DNA of 64,000 nt from Phocaeicola_A sp045647865 (GTDB lineage: Bacteria > Bacteroidota > Bacteroidia > Bacteroidales > Bacteroidaceae), in the NCBI GenBank assembly GCA_045647865.1, contig JAZRMW010000005.1, positions 1-64,000 of the forward strand, read 5' to 3'. The notes below the pieces were generated by a model. The model was given only the letters and a program-made list of their open reading frames with translations, ran no database searches and was not told the origin of the DNA. How positions within the stretch are numbered: the stretch's first letter is position 1; every line of letters starts with the position of its first letter. Shown here one piece after another: positions 27,981 through 36,460 of the stretch. The translations under genes were made by a program, and so were the position numbers.

Positions 27981-29159
27981 ATGGCAGAAAGCAACTTTGT
28001 TGACTATGTGAAGATTTATTGCCGCTCGGGAAAGGGTGGCCGAGGCTCCATGCACATGCATCGTGCCAAGTATGTACCTAACGGAGGACCTGACGGTGGT
28101 GATGGTGGACGTGGAGGAGATGTCATTCTGCGCGGAAACCGCAATTATTGGACGTTGCTTCACTTGAAGTATGACCGCCATATATTTGCCGGACATGGAG
28201 GAAATGGTTCCAAGTGCAAGAGTTTCGGAAAGGACGGAGAGGACAAAATCATTGATGTTCCTTGTGGTACGGTGGTATATAATGCAGAGACTGGTGAATA
28301 CATTTGTGATGTTACCGAACATGATCAGAAGGTTGTTTTACTGAAAGGAGGACGTGGCGGACTGGGCAACTGGCACTTCCGTACGGCTACCCGCCAGGCT
28401 CCGCGTTTTGCACAACCTGGTGAACCTATGCAGGAACTGACCGTTATCATGGAATTGAAACTGTTGGCAGATGTCGGACTGGTAGGTTTCCCTAATGCCG
28501 GTAAATCGACATTGCTCTCTGCCGTTTCTTCAGCACGTCCTAAGATTGCCAACTATCCCTTCACTACATTGGAACCTAACTTGGGTATTGTCCCTTATCG
28601 CGAGGGTAAGTCCTTTGTGATGGCCGATATTCCGGGTATTATCGAAGGGGCCAGTGAAGGAAGAGGATTAGGTCTTCGTTTCTTGCGTCACATCGAGCGA
28701 AATTCTTTGTTACTTTTTATGGTGCCAGGTGATACTGACGATATCAAGAAAGAGTATGAAGTGTTGCTCAATGAATTAGCTACATTTAATCCCGATATGC
28801 TTGACAAGCAGCGTATATTAGCCATCACCAAGAGCGATATGCTTGACGAGGAACTCATACAGATGCTCGAAGAACATTTGCCCGAAGATGTTCCTCATGT
28901 CTTCATCTCATCACTTACAGGGCAGGGTATCTCACAATTGAAGGATTTGTTGTGGGTGGCTCTCAATAGTGAAAGCAATAAACTGGCGAGTGTCGTGAAT
29001 GATGACAAACTGGTGCATCGTCCCAAGGATATGAATAAATTGGCTCAAGAACTGAAAGAAATGGGCGAAGATGAAGAGATTGAATTCGTGGACGATTGGG
29101 AGGATGACGAAGAAGATTGGGAAGAGTTGGAAGACTTTGAATATGAGGAAGAGGATTGA
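27981..29159 (+). CDS. obgE: Obg family GTPase
   Basis: A 392-residue protein with the Gly-rich Obg fold at the N-terminus (GKGGRGSMHMHRAKY), the G1 motif GFPNAGKSTL, G3 DIPGI, G4 TKSD, and a very acidic C-terminus made of runs of Asp and Glu. Obg proteins act in 50S ribosome maturation and stress control. A long acidic tail is common in Bacteroidota homologues. Confidence 0.96.
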   Translation: MAESNFVDYVKIYCRSGKGGRGSMHMHRAKYVPNGGPDGGDGGRGGDVILRGNRNYWTLLHLKYDRHIFAGHGGNGSKCKSFGKDGEDKIIDVPCGTVVYNAETGEYICDVTEHDQKVVLLKGGRGGLGNWHFRTATRQAPRFAQPGEPMQELTVIMELKLLADVGLVGFPNAGKSTLLSAVSSARPKIANYPFTTLEPNLGIVPYREGKSFVMADIPGIIEGASEGRGLGLRFLRHIERNSLLLFMVPGDTDDIKKEYEVLLNELATFNPDMLDKQRILAITKSDMLDEELIQMLEEHLPEDVPHVFISSLTGQGISQLKDLLWVALNSESNKLASVVNDDKLVHRPKDMNKLAQELKEMGEDEEIEFVDDWEDDEEDWEELEDFEYEEED

Positions 29160-29177
29160 CGGAGTTTCCTGATGCCT

Positions 29178-29248
29178 GGTTCAAAGTTCCTGCTTTCAGC
29201 TTCAAGGCCTTAATGTATTCTTAAAATATTGAATCTTGAACTTTGACC
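29178..29248. repeat. Inverted repeat, ttcaaagttc type
   Basis: ggttcaaagttc (29178-29189) pairs with gaactttgacc (29238-29248) with one bulged base, in the obgE-pgeF spacer. Further copies of ttcaag and tttgaac lie between and after. Confidence 0.55.
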
Positions 29249-29279
29249 TCTTTGAACATTGCCCTCAAAAGATCGAATA

Positions 29280-30068
29280 ATGAGCTACTTGCAATACTCT
29301 TTCTCTAAGGAGATAAAAGCCTTCAGCACCAGTCGTACGGGTGGAATAAGTGAAGGTATGTATGCCTCGTTCAATTGTACTCACTATTGTGGAGATAACC
29401 CTATGCATGTAGTTGCCAATCGGGAAAAACTTTGTTTGGATTGGCGTATCCATCCCAGTCGCCTCTTCATTCCCCGGCAGGTTCATGACGTACGGATGAC
29501 AGTAGTGGATGAACAGTTTTTGAACCTTTCATCTACGGAGCAGAGTGCACGGCTTGATGGAGTGGATGCATTGATTTCTCCGTTGCCTGATTGTTGTTTA
29601 GCTATAAGCACTGCCGATTGTGTTCCTATATTATTATATGATACGCGCGCGCGAGTGATAGCGGCTGTTCATGCCGGATGGCGGGGTACAGTGGCAAGAA
29701 TCCTTACTCAAGTACTTAATCAGATGACACTCCTTTATGGCACAGAGGGCAAGAATGTGAAGGCAGTCATAGGTCCCAGTATCTCAATGCAAGCTTTTGA
29801 AGTGGGCGATGAAGTGTATGAACAATTCTTATCTGCCGATTTTCCTATGGGACAGATTGCTGTCCGTCAAGAGAAATGGCACATCGACCTTTGGGAGGCC
29901 AACCGCTTGCAGTTGTTGGAGAAAGGAGTACCTGCGGAAACTATTCATGTGACAGGTATCTGCACGTTCAACAATAGTGAACGCTTTTTTTCAGCCCGTA
30001 AGTTGGGAATAAAGTCCGGACGCATACTGAGTGCTATCATGCGGGCGGATGTGAATGTTGAATACTAA
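29280..30068 (+). CDS. pgeF: Polyphenol oxidase / laccase-domain protein (YfiH/PgeF family)
   Basis: The ATG at 29280 (MSYLQYSFSKEIKAFSTSRTGG) was preferred, giving 262 residues. The family's metal-site motifs are present: ADCVPILLYD, VHAGWRGTVARI and the late CTFNNSERFFSAR. Members have been linked to removal of wrong amino acids from peptidoglycan precursors and to purine nucleoside turnover. It is preceded by a repeat-filled spacer and followed by a small basic gene 12 bp later. Confidence 0.9.
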   Translation: MSYLQYSFSKEIKAFSTSRTGGISEGMYASFNCTHYCGDNPMHVVANREKLCLDWRIHPSRLFIPRQVHDVRMTVVDEQFLNLSSTEQSARLDGVDALISPLPDCCLAISTADCVPILLYDTRARVIAAVHAGWRGTVARILTQVLNQMTLLYGTEGKNVKAVIGPSISMQAFEVGDEVYEQFLSADFPMGQIAVRQEKWHIDLWEANRLQLLEKGVPAETIHVTGICTFNNSERFFSARKLGIKSGRILSAIMRADVNVEY

Positions 30069-30080
30069 GAAAAAATAATT

Positions 30081-30266
30081 ATGGATGATATCTCAAAAAC
30101 CATTCTACAAGGGATAACCTTTAAAGGAAGTTCTTCGAAACCGAAAGATGATAAAAAAGTAAAGACAAAAGCCAAGAAGAAGGCCTATATCACCGGTGCC
30201 CACGGTTCGGGTGCTGCCAAAATGAAAGCAGAATACCGCCGTCAACGAGCAAACAGACACAAATGA
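30081..30266 (+). CDS. Small basic protein, function unknown
   Basis: A 61-residue protein rich in Lys and Arg (KPKDDKKVKTKAKKKAY, then AKMKAEYRRQRANRHK) with no signal peptide or membrane segment. It starts 12 bp after pgeF, so it is probably cotranscribed. The charge suggests nucleic acid or ribosome contact, but no domain is recognised. Confidence 0.6.
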   Translation: MDDISKTILQGITFKGSSSKPKDDKKVKTKAKKKAYITGAHGSGAAKMKAEYRRQRANRHK

Positions 30267-30328
30267 GGAATAAAAGGATAATCCTTTTACATAGATTAAC
30301 AAACGGCTGCAAAATAAAGTCCTTAAAG

Positions 30329-30359
30329 TTTTTTAGTTAGATAAATTTGTATACCTTTG
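30329..30359 (+). promoter_or_regulatory. Promoter of the outer-membrane barrel gene
   Basis: TACCTTTG (30352-30359) fits the -7 consensus, with a T-rich -33 region about 20 bp upstream. The leader to the ATG at 30435 is about 70 nt. Confidence 0.6.
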
Positions 30360-30434
30360 TACCGTCAAAAGAAAACGGGATGACGGGAAATAGTTTCCTA
30401 AAGTCCTTATTGTTTAACTAAAAACTTTATTATT

Positions 30435-30965
30435 ATGAAAAAGATTTTTTTGACTTTGATGGTTATGGTTGCTGCCGTTGCAGCTAATGCTCAGGTATGG
30501 GTAGGTGGATCTTTGGGATTCTGGAATAACGGTGATGCAGAGGGGAGTCAAACTAAGACGACTTTCAGCATTGCTCCCGAAGTAGGTTATGACTTGTCAG
30601 AGGATTGGTCAATCGCTATTGGTTTGGGTTACGAATCTTCAAAACCTGAAGATGGTGAAACTGTATCAGCAATAGCCGTAAATCCGTATGCCCGTTACAA
30701 TGTTCTCAAGGCCGGTAACTTCAAGTTCTTCTTGGATGGCGGTTTTGAATTTGGTAGCGTTGACACTGGTGAAAAGTATTCTACTTGGGGAATTGGTATT
30801 AAACCTGGTATTGCATACTCTTTGAACGAGAAGTTCAGCCTCGTAGGTCACATGGGATTTTTGGGTTATACAGATTGTGACGATGAAATTGGTGAATTAG
30901 TTCAGAAGGGCTTCGGCTTCAGCTTTGATAACAATATCTCATTTGGAGTTTATTATGCATTCTAA
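30435..30965 (+). CDS. Small outer-membrane beta-barrel protein
   Basis: A 176-residue protein with signal peptide MKKIFLTLMVMVAAVAANA, alternating polar and hydrophobic strands with aromatic girdles, and a C-terminal Phe (FGVYYAF). This is the layout of OmpA/OmpX-like porin-fold proteins (outer membrane protein beta-barrel family). It stands alone between a promoter and a strong terminator. Function unknown. Confidence 0.8.
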   Translation: MKKIFLTLMVMVAAVAANAQVWVGGSLGFWNNGDAEGSQTKTTFSIAPEVGYDLSEDWSIAIGLGYESSKPEDGETVSAIAVNPYARYNVLKAGNFKFFLDGGFEFGSVDTGEKYSTWGIGIKPGIAYSLNEKFSLVGHMGFLGYTDCDDEIGELVQKGFGFSFDNNISFGVYYAF

Positions 30966-30989
30966 GATTCAATAGTATAAAAAAGAAGG

Positions 30990-31018
30990 AAGCCGCATCC
31001 CTTTCGGGGTGCGGCTTT
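30990..31018 (+). terminator. Terminator after the outer-membrane barrel gene
   Basis: A 12-bp stem starting aagccgcat, with one T-G pair, closes a tttc loop and is followed by a T-rich tail. Confidence 0.88.
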
Positions 31019-31080
31019 TCTTTGATTTCTCACGATAATATTTCTTTCCTTTGTAAAAGTTCCTATCCTAAACAATTCAT

Positions 31081-32004
31081 TTACCTTGCCCCCAGATAGA
31101 GGAATATCATACCCAGCAGGACGAGCAGGAGGTCGATGGCTTTGCTCCGCAGGTTCTTCTCGCGGAAGAAGAGGGCGCCACAGAGGAAGGAGACGATGAC
31201 ACTGCTACGGCGCACCATGGAGACGACGGAGATGAGTGCTCCGTCGAGACTGAGGGAGTAGAAATAGACAAAGTCGGCCGCTGAGAGGAACAGGGAGATG
31301 AGCGGTATGCACCAATGCCAATGAAAGGGTGTGGTACTCTTTCGCTTGGGATACCAGAGGAGCATTAGGACAGTTCCCATCATGAAGAGTTGGTAGATGT
31401 TGTACCACGACTGAACCACCATGCGGTCAAGTCCAAGGCCGCCATCGGTGACGGGGGCCATCAAGTATTTGTCATACAGTCCGCTGACGGCTCCCAGCAT
31501 GGAAGCCAGCACCACGAAGTATATCCACCGGTCGTGCTTGAAGTCGATACCTTCCTTTTTCCCGCTCCGGCTCAGCATGAAGAAGGAGACGATGGCCAGC
31601 AACACACCTATCCACTGATAGAGGTTCAGTCGTTCACCGAAGACGAGCAGGGCACCTACCAGCACCATCACGGGACGTGTGGCATTGATGGGGCCTACGA
31701 TGGTGAGTGGCAGATGTTTCATACCAAAGTAGCCGAATATCCATGACGAGAGTACGATGACGGATTTCAGTACCACATACTTGTGAACTTCCCATCCGAC
31801 CGTAGGGACATGGAAGATGGTTCCTTCCAGCACATTCCCTTTTTCTAATGAAAGTAGGATGAATGGGAGGAATATCAAACTTGAAAACAGGGTGTTGAGA
31901 AAGAGTACGGGTATCACCGCATTCTGTTTCAATGATTGTTTCTTGAACACATCATAAAATCCCAGCAATGTGGCTGAGAGAAAAGCTAATCCTAACCAGA
32001 GCAC
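31081..32004 (-). CDS. EamA/DMT-family transporter
   Basis: A 307-residue protein with ten hydrophobic segments in two EamA repeats; the first carries VGPINATRPVMVLVGALLVFGERLN and the second VSMVRRSSVIVSFLCGALFFREKNL, both with the family Glu-Arg/Glu-Lys after the fourth helix. It is an inner-membrane drug/metabolite-type exporter of unknown substrate. Its promoter side is filled by the repeat at 32046-32198. Confidence 0.85.
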   Translation of the reverse strand: MLWLGLAFLSATLLGFYDVFKKQSLKQNAVIPVLFLNTLFSSLIFLPFILLSLEKGNVLEGTIFHVPTVGWEVHKYVVLKSVIVLSSWIFGYFGMKHLPLTIVGPINATRPVMVLVGALLVFGERLNLYQWIGVLLAIVSFFMLSRSGKKEGIDFKHDRWIYFVVLASMLGAVSGLYDKYLMAPVTDGGLGLDRMVVQSWYNIYQLFMMGTVLMLLWYPKRKSTTPFHWHWCIPLISLFLSAADFVYFYSLSLDGALISVVSMVRRSSVIVSFLCGALFFREKNLRSKAIDLLLVLLGMIFLYLGAR

Positions 32005-32045
32005 TATTTTAATTATGATTTGTGATTTATGAATTCTTTATTTTT

Positions 32046-32198
32046 TAACGCAGAGGCGCGGAGGCGCAGAGTTTTTTGAGTTCTGAGTTTTGAGTGTCGC
32101 ATGGCCAATTTCAATCCGCGGTCATCCGTGTCATCAGCATCTGAGAAATCAGTGCCGCATGGCCTACTAGTTGCTCGTTGCTCATCACTTGTAGCTAA
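32046..32198. repeat. Composite dispersed repeat (acgcagag, atccgcggtcatccg and GCCGCATGGC modules)
   Basis: The truA-side spacer holds three word-like modules in a row. The first is aacgcaga ggcgcggaggcgcagag (32046-32071), the same family as the inverted repeats around the gene at 55448. The second reads atccgcggtcatccgtgtcatc (two parts, 32115-32136). The third has gtgccgcatggcc (32152-32164) followed by gctcgttgctcatcacttgtagc. The last module ends at the truA stop codon. Confidence 0.75.
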
Positions 32199-32933
32199 TT
32201 AATACCCGACGTCTTCCAGAAAGAGAGCGTGTCCGGGGGCAGAGGTGCCCGCTTTGCCACGGTCTTTCTCTTCGATGACTTTCCGGAAACCTTCGACGGA
32301 GAGTTTGCCACGACCCACTTCGAAGAGGGTGCCTACGATGGCGCGCACCATGTTGCGCAGAAAACGGTCGGCTTGGATGGTGAATACCCACTCCGTTTCG
32401 CCGGTCTGTTCCCAATGGGCTTGCATGATACGGCAATTGTTGGTCTTTACATCGGTATGCAACTTGCTGAAGCTGGTGAAATCGGTATAGTCGAACAGAG
32501 TTTCGGCCGCACGGTTCATGGCTTCGAAGTCGAGCGGTTTGCCCACAATGCGGCACATGTATTGGCGACCGAAGGGATTCTTTCGGGTGGTCACATAGTA
32601 ACGGTAGGTGCGATAGGTGGCATCGAAACGGGCATGTGCGTCGGACTTCACCTCGCGTACCTTATATATACAGATATCTTGGGGAAGGATGCGGTTCAAC
32701 TTATCAGTGACGGCATCCGTGTCCAATGGTTCTTCCCAATCGAAGTGTGCCACCATCAATCGGGCATGTACTCCGGCATCGGTGCGCCCGGCACCTGTCA
32801 CCTCCACTTCCTTTCTGAGGAAAGTAGCCAGTGCCTCCATCAGTGTCTGTTGCACGCTTGTACCGTTCGGTTGGATTTGCCATCCGTGGTAATTGGTGCC
32901 GTCGTATCCTAAATAGATGAAATAGCGGTGCAT
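32199..32933 (-). CDS. truA: tRNA pseudouridine synthase A
   Basis: A 244-residue protein with the TruA N-terminus YLGYDGTNYHGWQ and the catalytic motif GAGRTDAGVHA, whose Asp is the nucleophile; RFLRNMVRAIVGTL is the late conserved motif. It makes pseudouridine at tRNA positions 38-40. It directly abuts the DUF5715 gene upstream, so the two are probably cotranscribed. Confidence 0.95.
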   Translation of the reverse strand: MHRYFIYLGYDGTNYHGWQIQPNGTSVQQTLMEALATFLRKEVEVTGAGRTDAGVHARLMVAHFDWEEPLDTDAVTDKLNRILPQDICIYKVREVKSDAHARFDATYRTYRYYVTTRKNPFGRQYMCRIVGKPLDFEAMNRAAETLFDYTDFTSFSKLHTDVKTNNCRIMQAHWEQTGETEWVFTIQADRFLRNMVRAIVGTLFEVGRGKLSVEGFRKVIEEKDRGKAGTSAPGHALFLEDVGY

Positions 32934-33605
32934 TTATCTTGCAGTAATGTGGAAGCATCCCTGCTTCAGTTCATATTTCACGTAACAATCTCCCTCCTTT
33001 TTCAAATCGCGTAATACTTCAGAGAGCACCATTTTCAAGGTGTCTTCTCTTACCGGTTGCAGGGGGTATCCGTCGGGGTCGTCCACTTGGTCGAAGCGTT
33101 TGTAGCTGATGTCGAACGTTGTACCATGGCGGTGAGCTGACTTGTCCGAGGCATTGACATTTCCTCGGCGCAGGCGCTTCACATCGTGGTCGGTACGCAA
33201 GATGGAGGTGGCAATAATTCTGTATGGGTTCAATCCTTTATTGGTTAATGAATCCAAGAAATTCTTCCCGATATTGTTGAGCAACTTATGTGCTTTGGGT
33301 ACCAGATAGGGAATGGAGTGGGTGAGTGAATCCAGTTTGTAGTTGTCGCATGTCTCCACCAGATCCAATTTGCGTGTCATTTTTTCTGCCGCTTTACGGT
33401 CTGCTATAGGGGGAATACCTATGGCTTGTGCTGCTTTCAGATGGGTCTCGTTCAGGTCGTTGAACGCCCGCTTGTAGCTCACTACACCACGTATGTTGCG
33501 TGGATTGTTCATCTTCATCGGTTTCTCTCCTTGGCAGGCATCAAATGTGCTTATGGTCAATAAGGCCAATGTCCCGATGAATACGTATTTGAGTAGTCTT
33601 TTCAT
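32934..33605 (-). CDS. DUF5715 lipoprotein with M15-like peptidase motif
   Basis: The start at 33605 (MKRLLKYVFIGTLALLTISTF) gives a lipoprotein-type signal ending before Cys. The region SAHRHGTTFDI matches the SxHxxGxxxD zinc-site pattern of M15/VanY-like peptidases, and KQGCFHIT could supply the last His. It may act on peptidoglycan peptides in the periplasm, but catalytic activity is inferred only from these residues. A TATCTTTG -7 element lies 23 bp upstream (33629-33636, minus strand). Confidence 0.75.
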   Translation of the reverse strand: MKRLLKYVFIGTLALLTISTFDACQGEKPMKMNNPRNIRGVVSYKRAFNDLNETHLKAAQAIGIPPIADRKAAEKMTRKLDLVETCDNYKLDSLTHSIPYLVPKAHKLLNNIGKNFLDSLTNKGLNPYRIIATSILRTDHDVKRLRRGNVNASDKSAHRHGTTFDISYKRFDQVDDPDGYPLQPVREDTLKMVLSEVLRDLKKEGDCYVKYELKQGCFHITAR

Positions 33606-33642
33606 ATCTCTTTGTAAAATTTGCGGAGCAAAGATACTGAAT

Positions 33643-35847
33643 TTATGCATAACTATGCATTCCCCCGAGGAAAAAGTTTACACCAAAGTAGGTTATCAGC
33701 ACAGAAAGAAAGGCTGCAATCGTATAAATATGAAAGAATCGGGGTTTTCTGAACCAAGGAAGTGAGGCGGCATGTAGGGGTAGGGCATAGACGAGCATCG
33801 TGATGAGTGCCCACACCTCTTTGGGGTCCCATCCCCAGTATCTTCCCCACGATACATTGGCCCATACGGCGCCGATGAAGATGCCTGTCGTCAATAAGAA
33901 TAGGGCCGGATAAAGCATCAGACGGCTATATGTCATCAACCGTTCTGCCTCGCGAGGTACACAGAGTGCCCACACTCCGTTGAGCAGGATGAAGGCAAAT
34001 AGGGCATATGACATCATGATGACCGACACATGGAGGCTCAGCCACGGAGAGACAAGCACAGGCATGAGTGGGGTAATCTGCGGGTTCATCTGTCCGAGGT
34101 AAGAGACCAATAACGCGAAGCCCGAGAGTAGGAAACCGAAGGGAATCGCCGGACGGAAACGGCGAGACATGAAGAGGGCGAATGCCATGATACAGAGGGC
34201 CAGAAATTGCATCGTCTCATACCCGTTGCTCAAAGGGATGCGCCCGCCTATGTACCACCTGAGTAGATATCCGGTGAGATGGAAGGTCAGAGCTACGAGT
34301 AATGAGCTACGAGTCACGAGTGAGAGGTACGGCTTACTTGTAGCTCGTAGCTTGTAGCCCGTGACCAGTAGAAGTATCCCTACCGTCAGATTGAACATGA
34401 AGAGTATCTTAGTGAATGGGATGTAGTTGTATAGGAGTTCGGCTTGCAATTTCTCTTTGCTCAGTGGTTTCACACTTCCGTCCGTAGGAAGTGGGCAGAT
34501 GAGGGTACCGTTTTGAAGCATCAACACCAGAGCCACCTTTTCGTCCGTTTCCATGATGGCTTTCTGTAGAGGCGAAGGTTTGTTGTTGGTCGACGAGGAT
34601 AGCTCACGCATAATCCATGTCAACTTGTAGGTGGTCTGTTTGTCATATTCAAACAGGTCAATCATGCGGGCATACTTCCCCTCCACACCCAATCGCGCCC
34701 GCAACTCATCGCTCTTTATCTTGATGGCCGGCACGTATGCCCACTCTTCGGGATGGCGTTGCCAGCTGAGGAGTATCTGCTCGGGTGTGAGGCCGCTGAA
34801 CGAATCCTTGCCATAGAGTTTCTTTACGAAATCGCGTGCCAACGTGTTCAAGGGCACCACGCGGTCGTTATAGATTACCTGCATGTCCACCTTTTCTTCT
34901 GCCTCTTCAAGGGGAATGATAGGGAGTTTCTTTGTGCCTTGGGCAAAGGCCGTGGTGGCAAAGACGGTGATAGCTATGAGTAATAAGTCACGGGCTATGG
35001 ATGGTTTCTTATTTTTCTGAGCACAGAGACACGGAGACTCTGAGTCTTTAATTTCTTCATTATTCATTCTTGATTCCTCCGTGCCGCACTCACTCGTAGC
35101 TCGTAGCTCATCACTTGTAGCTGATTCCCCCGTCACTTGTAGAAGTCTTCTGAATCCGCCACGAGGATGCACCATCAATCCTATCATGGCAATGATGCAC
35201 AACAGGTATCCTGCATAAGTAATCCCCGTCCCCCAAGGGTCGTAATTCACATTCAGCCACGAACCCCTTCTGTCCTCATCAAACGAGGATTGATAGAAAC
35301 GGTATCCCTTGTGCGTGAGGATGTTGTTCATGGAGATGGTATGTGTAAGTGAAGAGTGAAGTGTGAAGAGTGAAGAATCTTGTTCCGCATGGCCACTCGT
35401 AGCTCGTAGCTCATCACTCGTAGCTATGCTCACATAATCGGCCGGAGCCTCTGTGCCCGGATAGTAGTCGATGTAAAATGTGTCGAGTGTCAACGTAAAG
35501 GGTAAGTCGAGTACCTTCCGCGTCCCCTCCTCCACGTATTGAAACGTCGGTTCTCCCATGCGCAAATGCATCATTCCCTTTTTGCTTGTAAGGAAGGTCG
35601 TCAATGCCCCTGCCAATATCAGAAGAAAGGAGAAATGCAGAAGAATTTTCGGCCCTACCTGAAAAAAAGTTTTTTTCCACAGGGAAAAAATCATGAGCAC
35701 ACCAAGTACCCCCCACAATGCCATAAAGGGCACCGAGTGATAGATATGTTCCATCACAAAACTGCTCCCCTTTGCACTTTCCACAAAGGTAGCAATGCCC
35801 AATACTGCGATGAGCAGGATATAGAGGATGAGGGTAAGGTGTCTCAT
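33643..35847 (-). CDS. Fused ResB-like/CcsA cytochrome c assembly protein with repeat-derived inserts
   Basis: A 734-residue membrane protein: a ResB-like N-terminal half (~1-235), a periplasmic middle part after a hydrophobic helix (~287-303), and a CcsA-type C-terminal half (~480-734) with the haem-handling motif WGRYWGWDPKEVWAL. It would export haem and attach it to apocytochrome c. Three stretches are translated dispersed repeats: residues ~142-170 (SDELRATS...), ~242-280 (SDELRATS... to PCLCAQK) and ~497-520 (YKLRATS...). All three keep the frame and lie between hydrophobic or conserved blocks. The gene is probably still functional, but that is an inference. Confidence 0.88.
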   Translation of the reverse strand: MRHLTLILYILLIAVLGIATFVESAKGSSFVMEHIYHSVPFMALWGVLGVLMIFSLWKKTFFQVGPKILLHFSFLLILAGALTTFLTSKKGMMHLRMGEPTFQYVEEGTRKVLDLPFTLTLDTFYIDYYPGTEAPADYVSIATSDELRATSGHAEQDSSLFTLHSSLTHTISMNNILTHKGYRFYQSSFDEDRRGSWLNVNYDPWGTGITYAGYLLCIIAMIGLMVHPRGGFRRLLQVTGESATSDELRATSECGTEESRMNNEEIKDSESPCLCAQKNKKPSIARDLLLIAITVFATTAFAQGTKKLPIIPLEEAEEKVDMQVIYNDRVVPLNTLARDFVKKLYGKDSFSGLTPEQILLSWQRHPEEWAYVPAIKIKSDELRARLGVEGKYARMIDLFEYDKQTTYKLTWIMRELSSSTNNKPSPLQKAIMETDEKVALVLMLQNGTLICPLPTDGSVKPLSKEKLQAELLYNYIPFTKILFMFNLTVGILLLVTGYKLRATSKPYLSLVTRSSLLVALTFHLTGYLLRWYIGGRIPLSNGYETMQFLALCIMAFALFMSRRFRPAIPFGFLLSGFALLVSYLGQMNPQITPLMPVLVSPWLSLHVSVIMMSYALFAFILLNGVWALCVPREAERLMTYSRLMLYPALFLLTTGIFIGAVWANVSWGRYWGWDPKEVWALITMLVYALPLHAASLPWFRKPRFFHIYTIAAFLSVLITYFGVNFFLGGMHSYA
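34290..34368. repeat. Dispersed acgag-type repeat inside the cytochrome c assembly gene (copy 1)
   Basis: Bases 34291-34323 read agctacgagtaatgagctac and onward to gagtgag, and the complementary arm (34337-34362) reads cttgtagctcgtagcttg. The pair forms a hairpin. It is translated as YKLRATSKPYLSLVTRSS. Confidence 0.8.
35008..35146. repeat. Composite dispersed repeat inside the cytochrome c assembly gene (copy 2)
   Basis: It contains a gcacagagacacggagactc module (35021-35040), related to the acgcagag family, then attcttcattattcat-type sequence, then gtgccgca followed by ctcactcgtagctcgtagct and catcacttgtagct. It is translated in frame without stops. Confidence 0.8.
35338..35428. repeat. 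Composite dispersed repeat inside the cytochrome c assembly gene (copy 3)
   Basis: It contains gaagagtgaagtgtgaag (from 35353), then ccgcatggcc (35386-35395), then actcgtagctcgtagctc and atcactcgtagct (to 35425). Translated as SDELRATSGHAEQD and onward. Confidence 0.8.
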
Positions 35848-35857
35848 TCAAAATTCA

Positions 35858-36259
35858 TTAAGGTTCAGCCATTACTTCAGAAGGTTTCCCCGCGGCCTTC
35901 CATCCCTTGAATCCTGTGGATAACTCAATCACCTGAAATCCTTTTTCCGTAAGGATGCGTGCCGCATTCTTGCTCCTATTCCCACTCCGACAATAGAGGG
36001 CCACCTTCTTTTTATCTTGAAGCACCTTTACCGCTTCGCTTTCAAAGCCCTCCTGCAACACATCAATATTGAAATGCGTACCAGGGATGTGTCCCTCAGC
36101 ATACTCAGTGGCCGTACGTACATCCAACAACACATACGTAGTGTCTGCTATCACCTTTGCAAACTCATCCACATCCACCGACTTGAATGCCTGTTTGCTT
36201 TGGCAACTCATACACATGGGCGACAAACACATAAGCACCAATAAAACTATACTTTTCAT
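35858..36259 (-). CDS. Rhodanese-like lipoprotein
   Basis: The start at 36259 (MKSIVLLVLMCLSPMCMSC) gives a lipoprotein signal. The single rhodanese domain has LLDVRTATEYAEGHIPG and the active-site loop YCRSGNRS with the catalytic Cys, ending in GFKGW. It would carry sulfur as a persulfide in the periplasm. It lies 10 bp upstream of the cytochrome c assembly gene on the same strand, so a shared role in thiol or haem-protein handling is possible. Confidence 0.88.
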   Translation of the reverse strand: MKSIVLLVLMCLSPMCMSCQSKQAFKSVDVDEFAKVIADTTYVLLDVRTATEYAEGHIPGTHFNIDVLQEGFESEAVKVLQDKKKVALYCRSGNRSKNAARILTEKGFQVIELSTGFKGWKAAGKPSEVMAEP

Positions 36260-36391
36260 TTTTCTTTCTAACACGTTATATCTGATTGATTGGTTTTATA
36301 AATAATTGGCAAATATACAAATAGTATGATATATCACCACATAAAAGCGTGCTTCAACACAAAAAACGATTAACTTATCAATATTTTCACC

Positions 36392-36427
36392 ACTGGGTGC
36401 CTACTGGGTGCCTACTGGGTGCCTACT
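36392..36427. repeat. Short tandem repeat, actgggtgcct x3
   Basis: Three perfect 11-bp units (36392-36402, 36403-36413, 36414-36424) plus act, in the spacer between the RhuM stop codon and the rhodanese promoter region. No coding use is seen. Confidence 0.9.
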
Positions 36428-36460
36428 CCCTCATTTACACCCTCACTTGCATGGTCATGA

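Noticed and set aside
34681..34720. Fourth in-frame repeat (KSDELRARLG) in the cytochrome c assembly gene
   Set aside because: The DNA is only loosely like the repeat arms (about 14 of 18 positions in the best stretch). Kept as possible but not counted.
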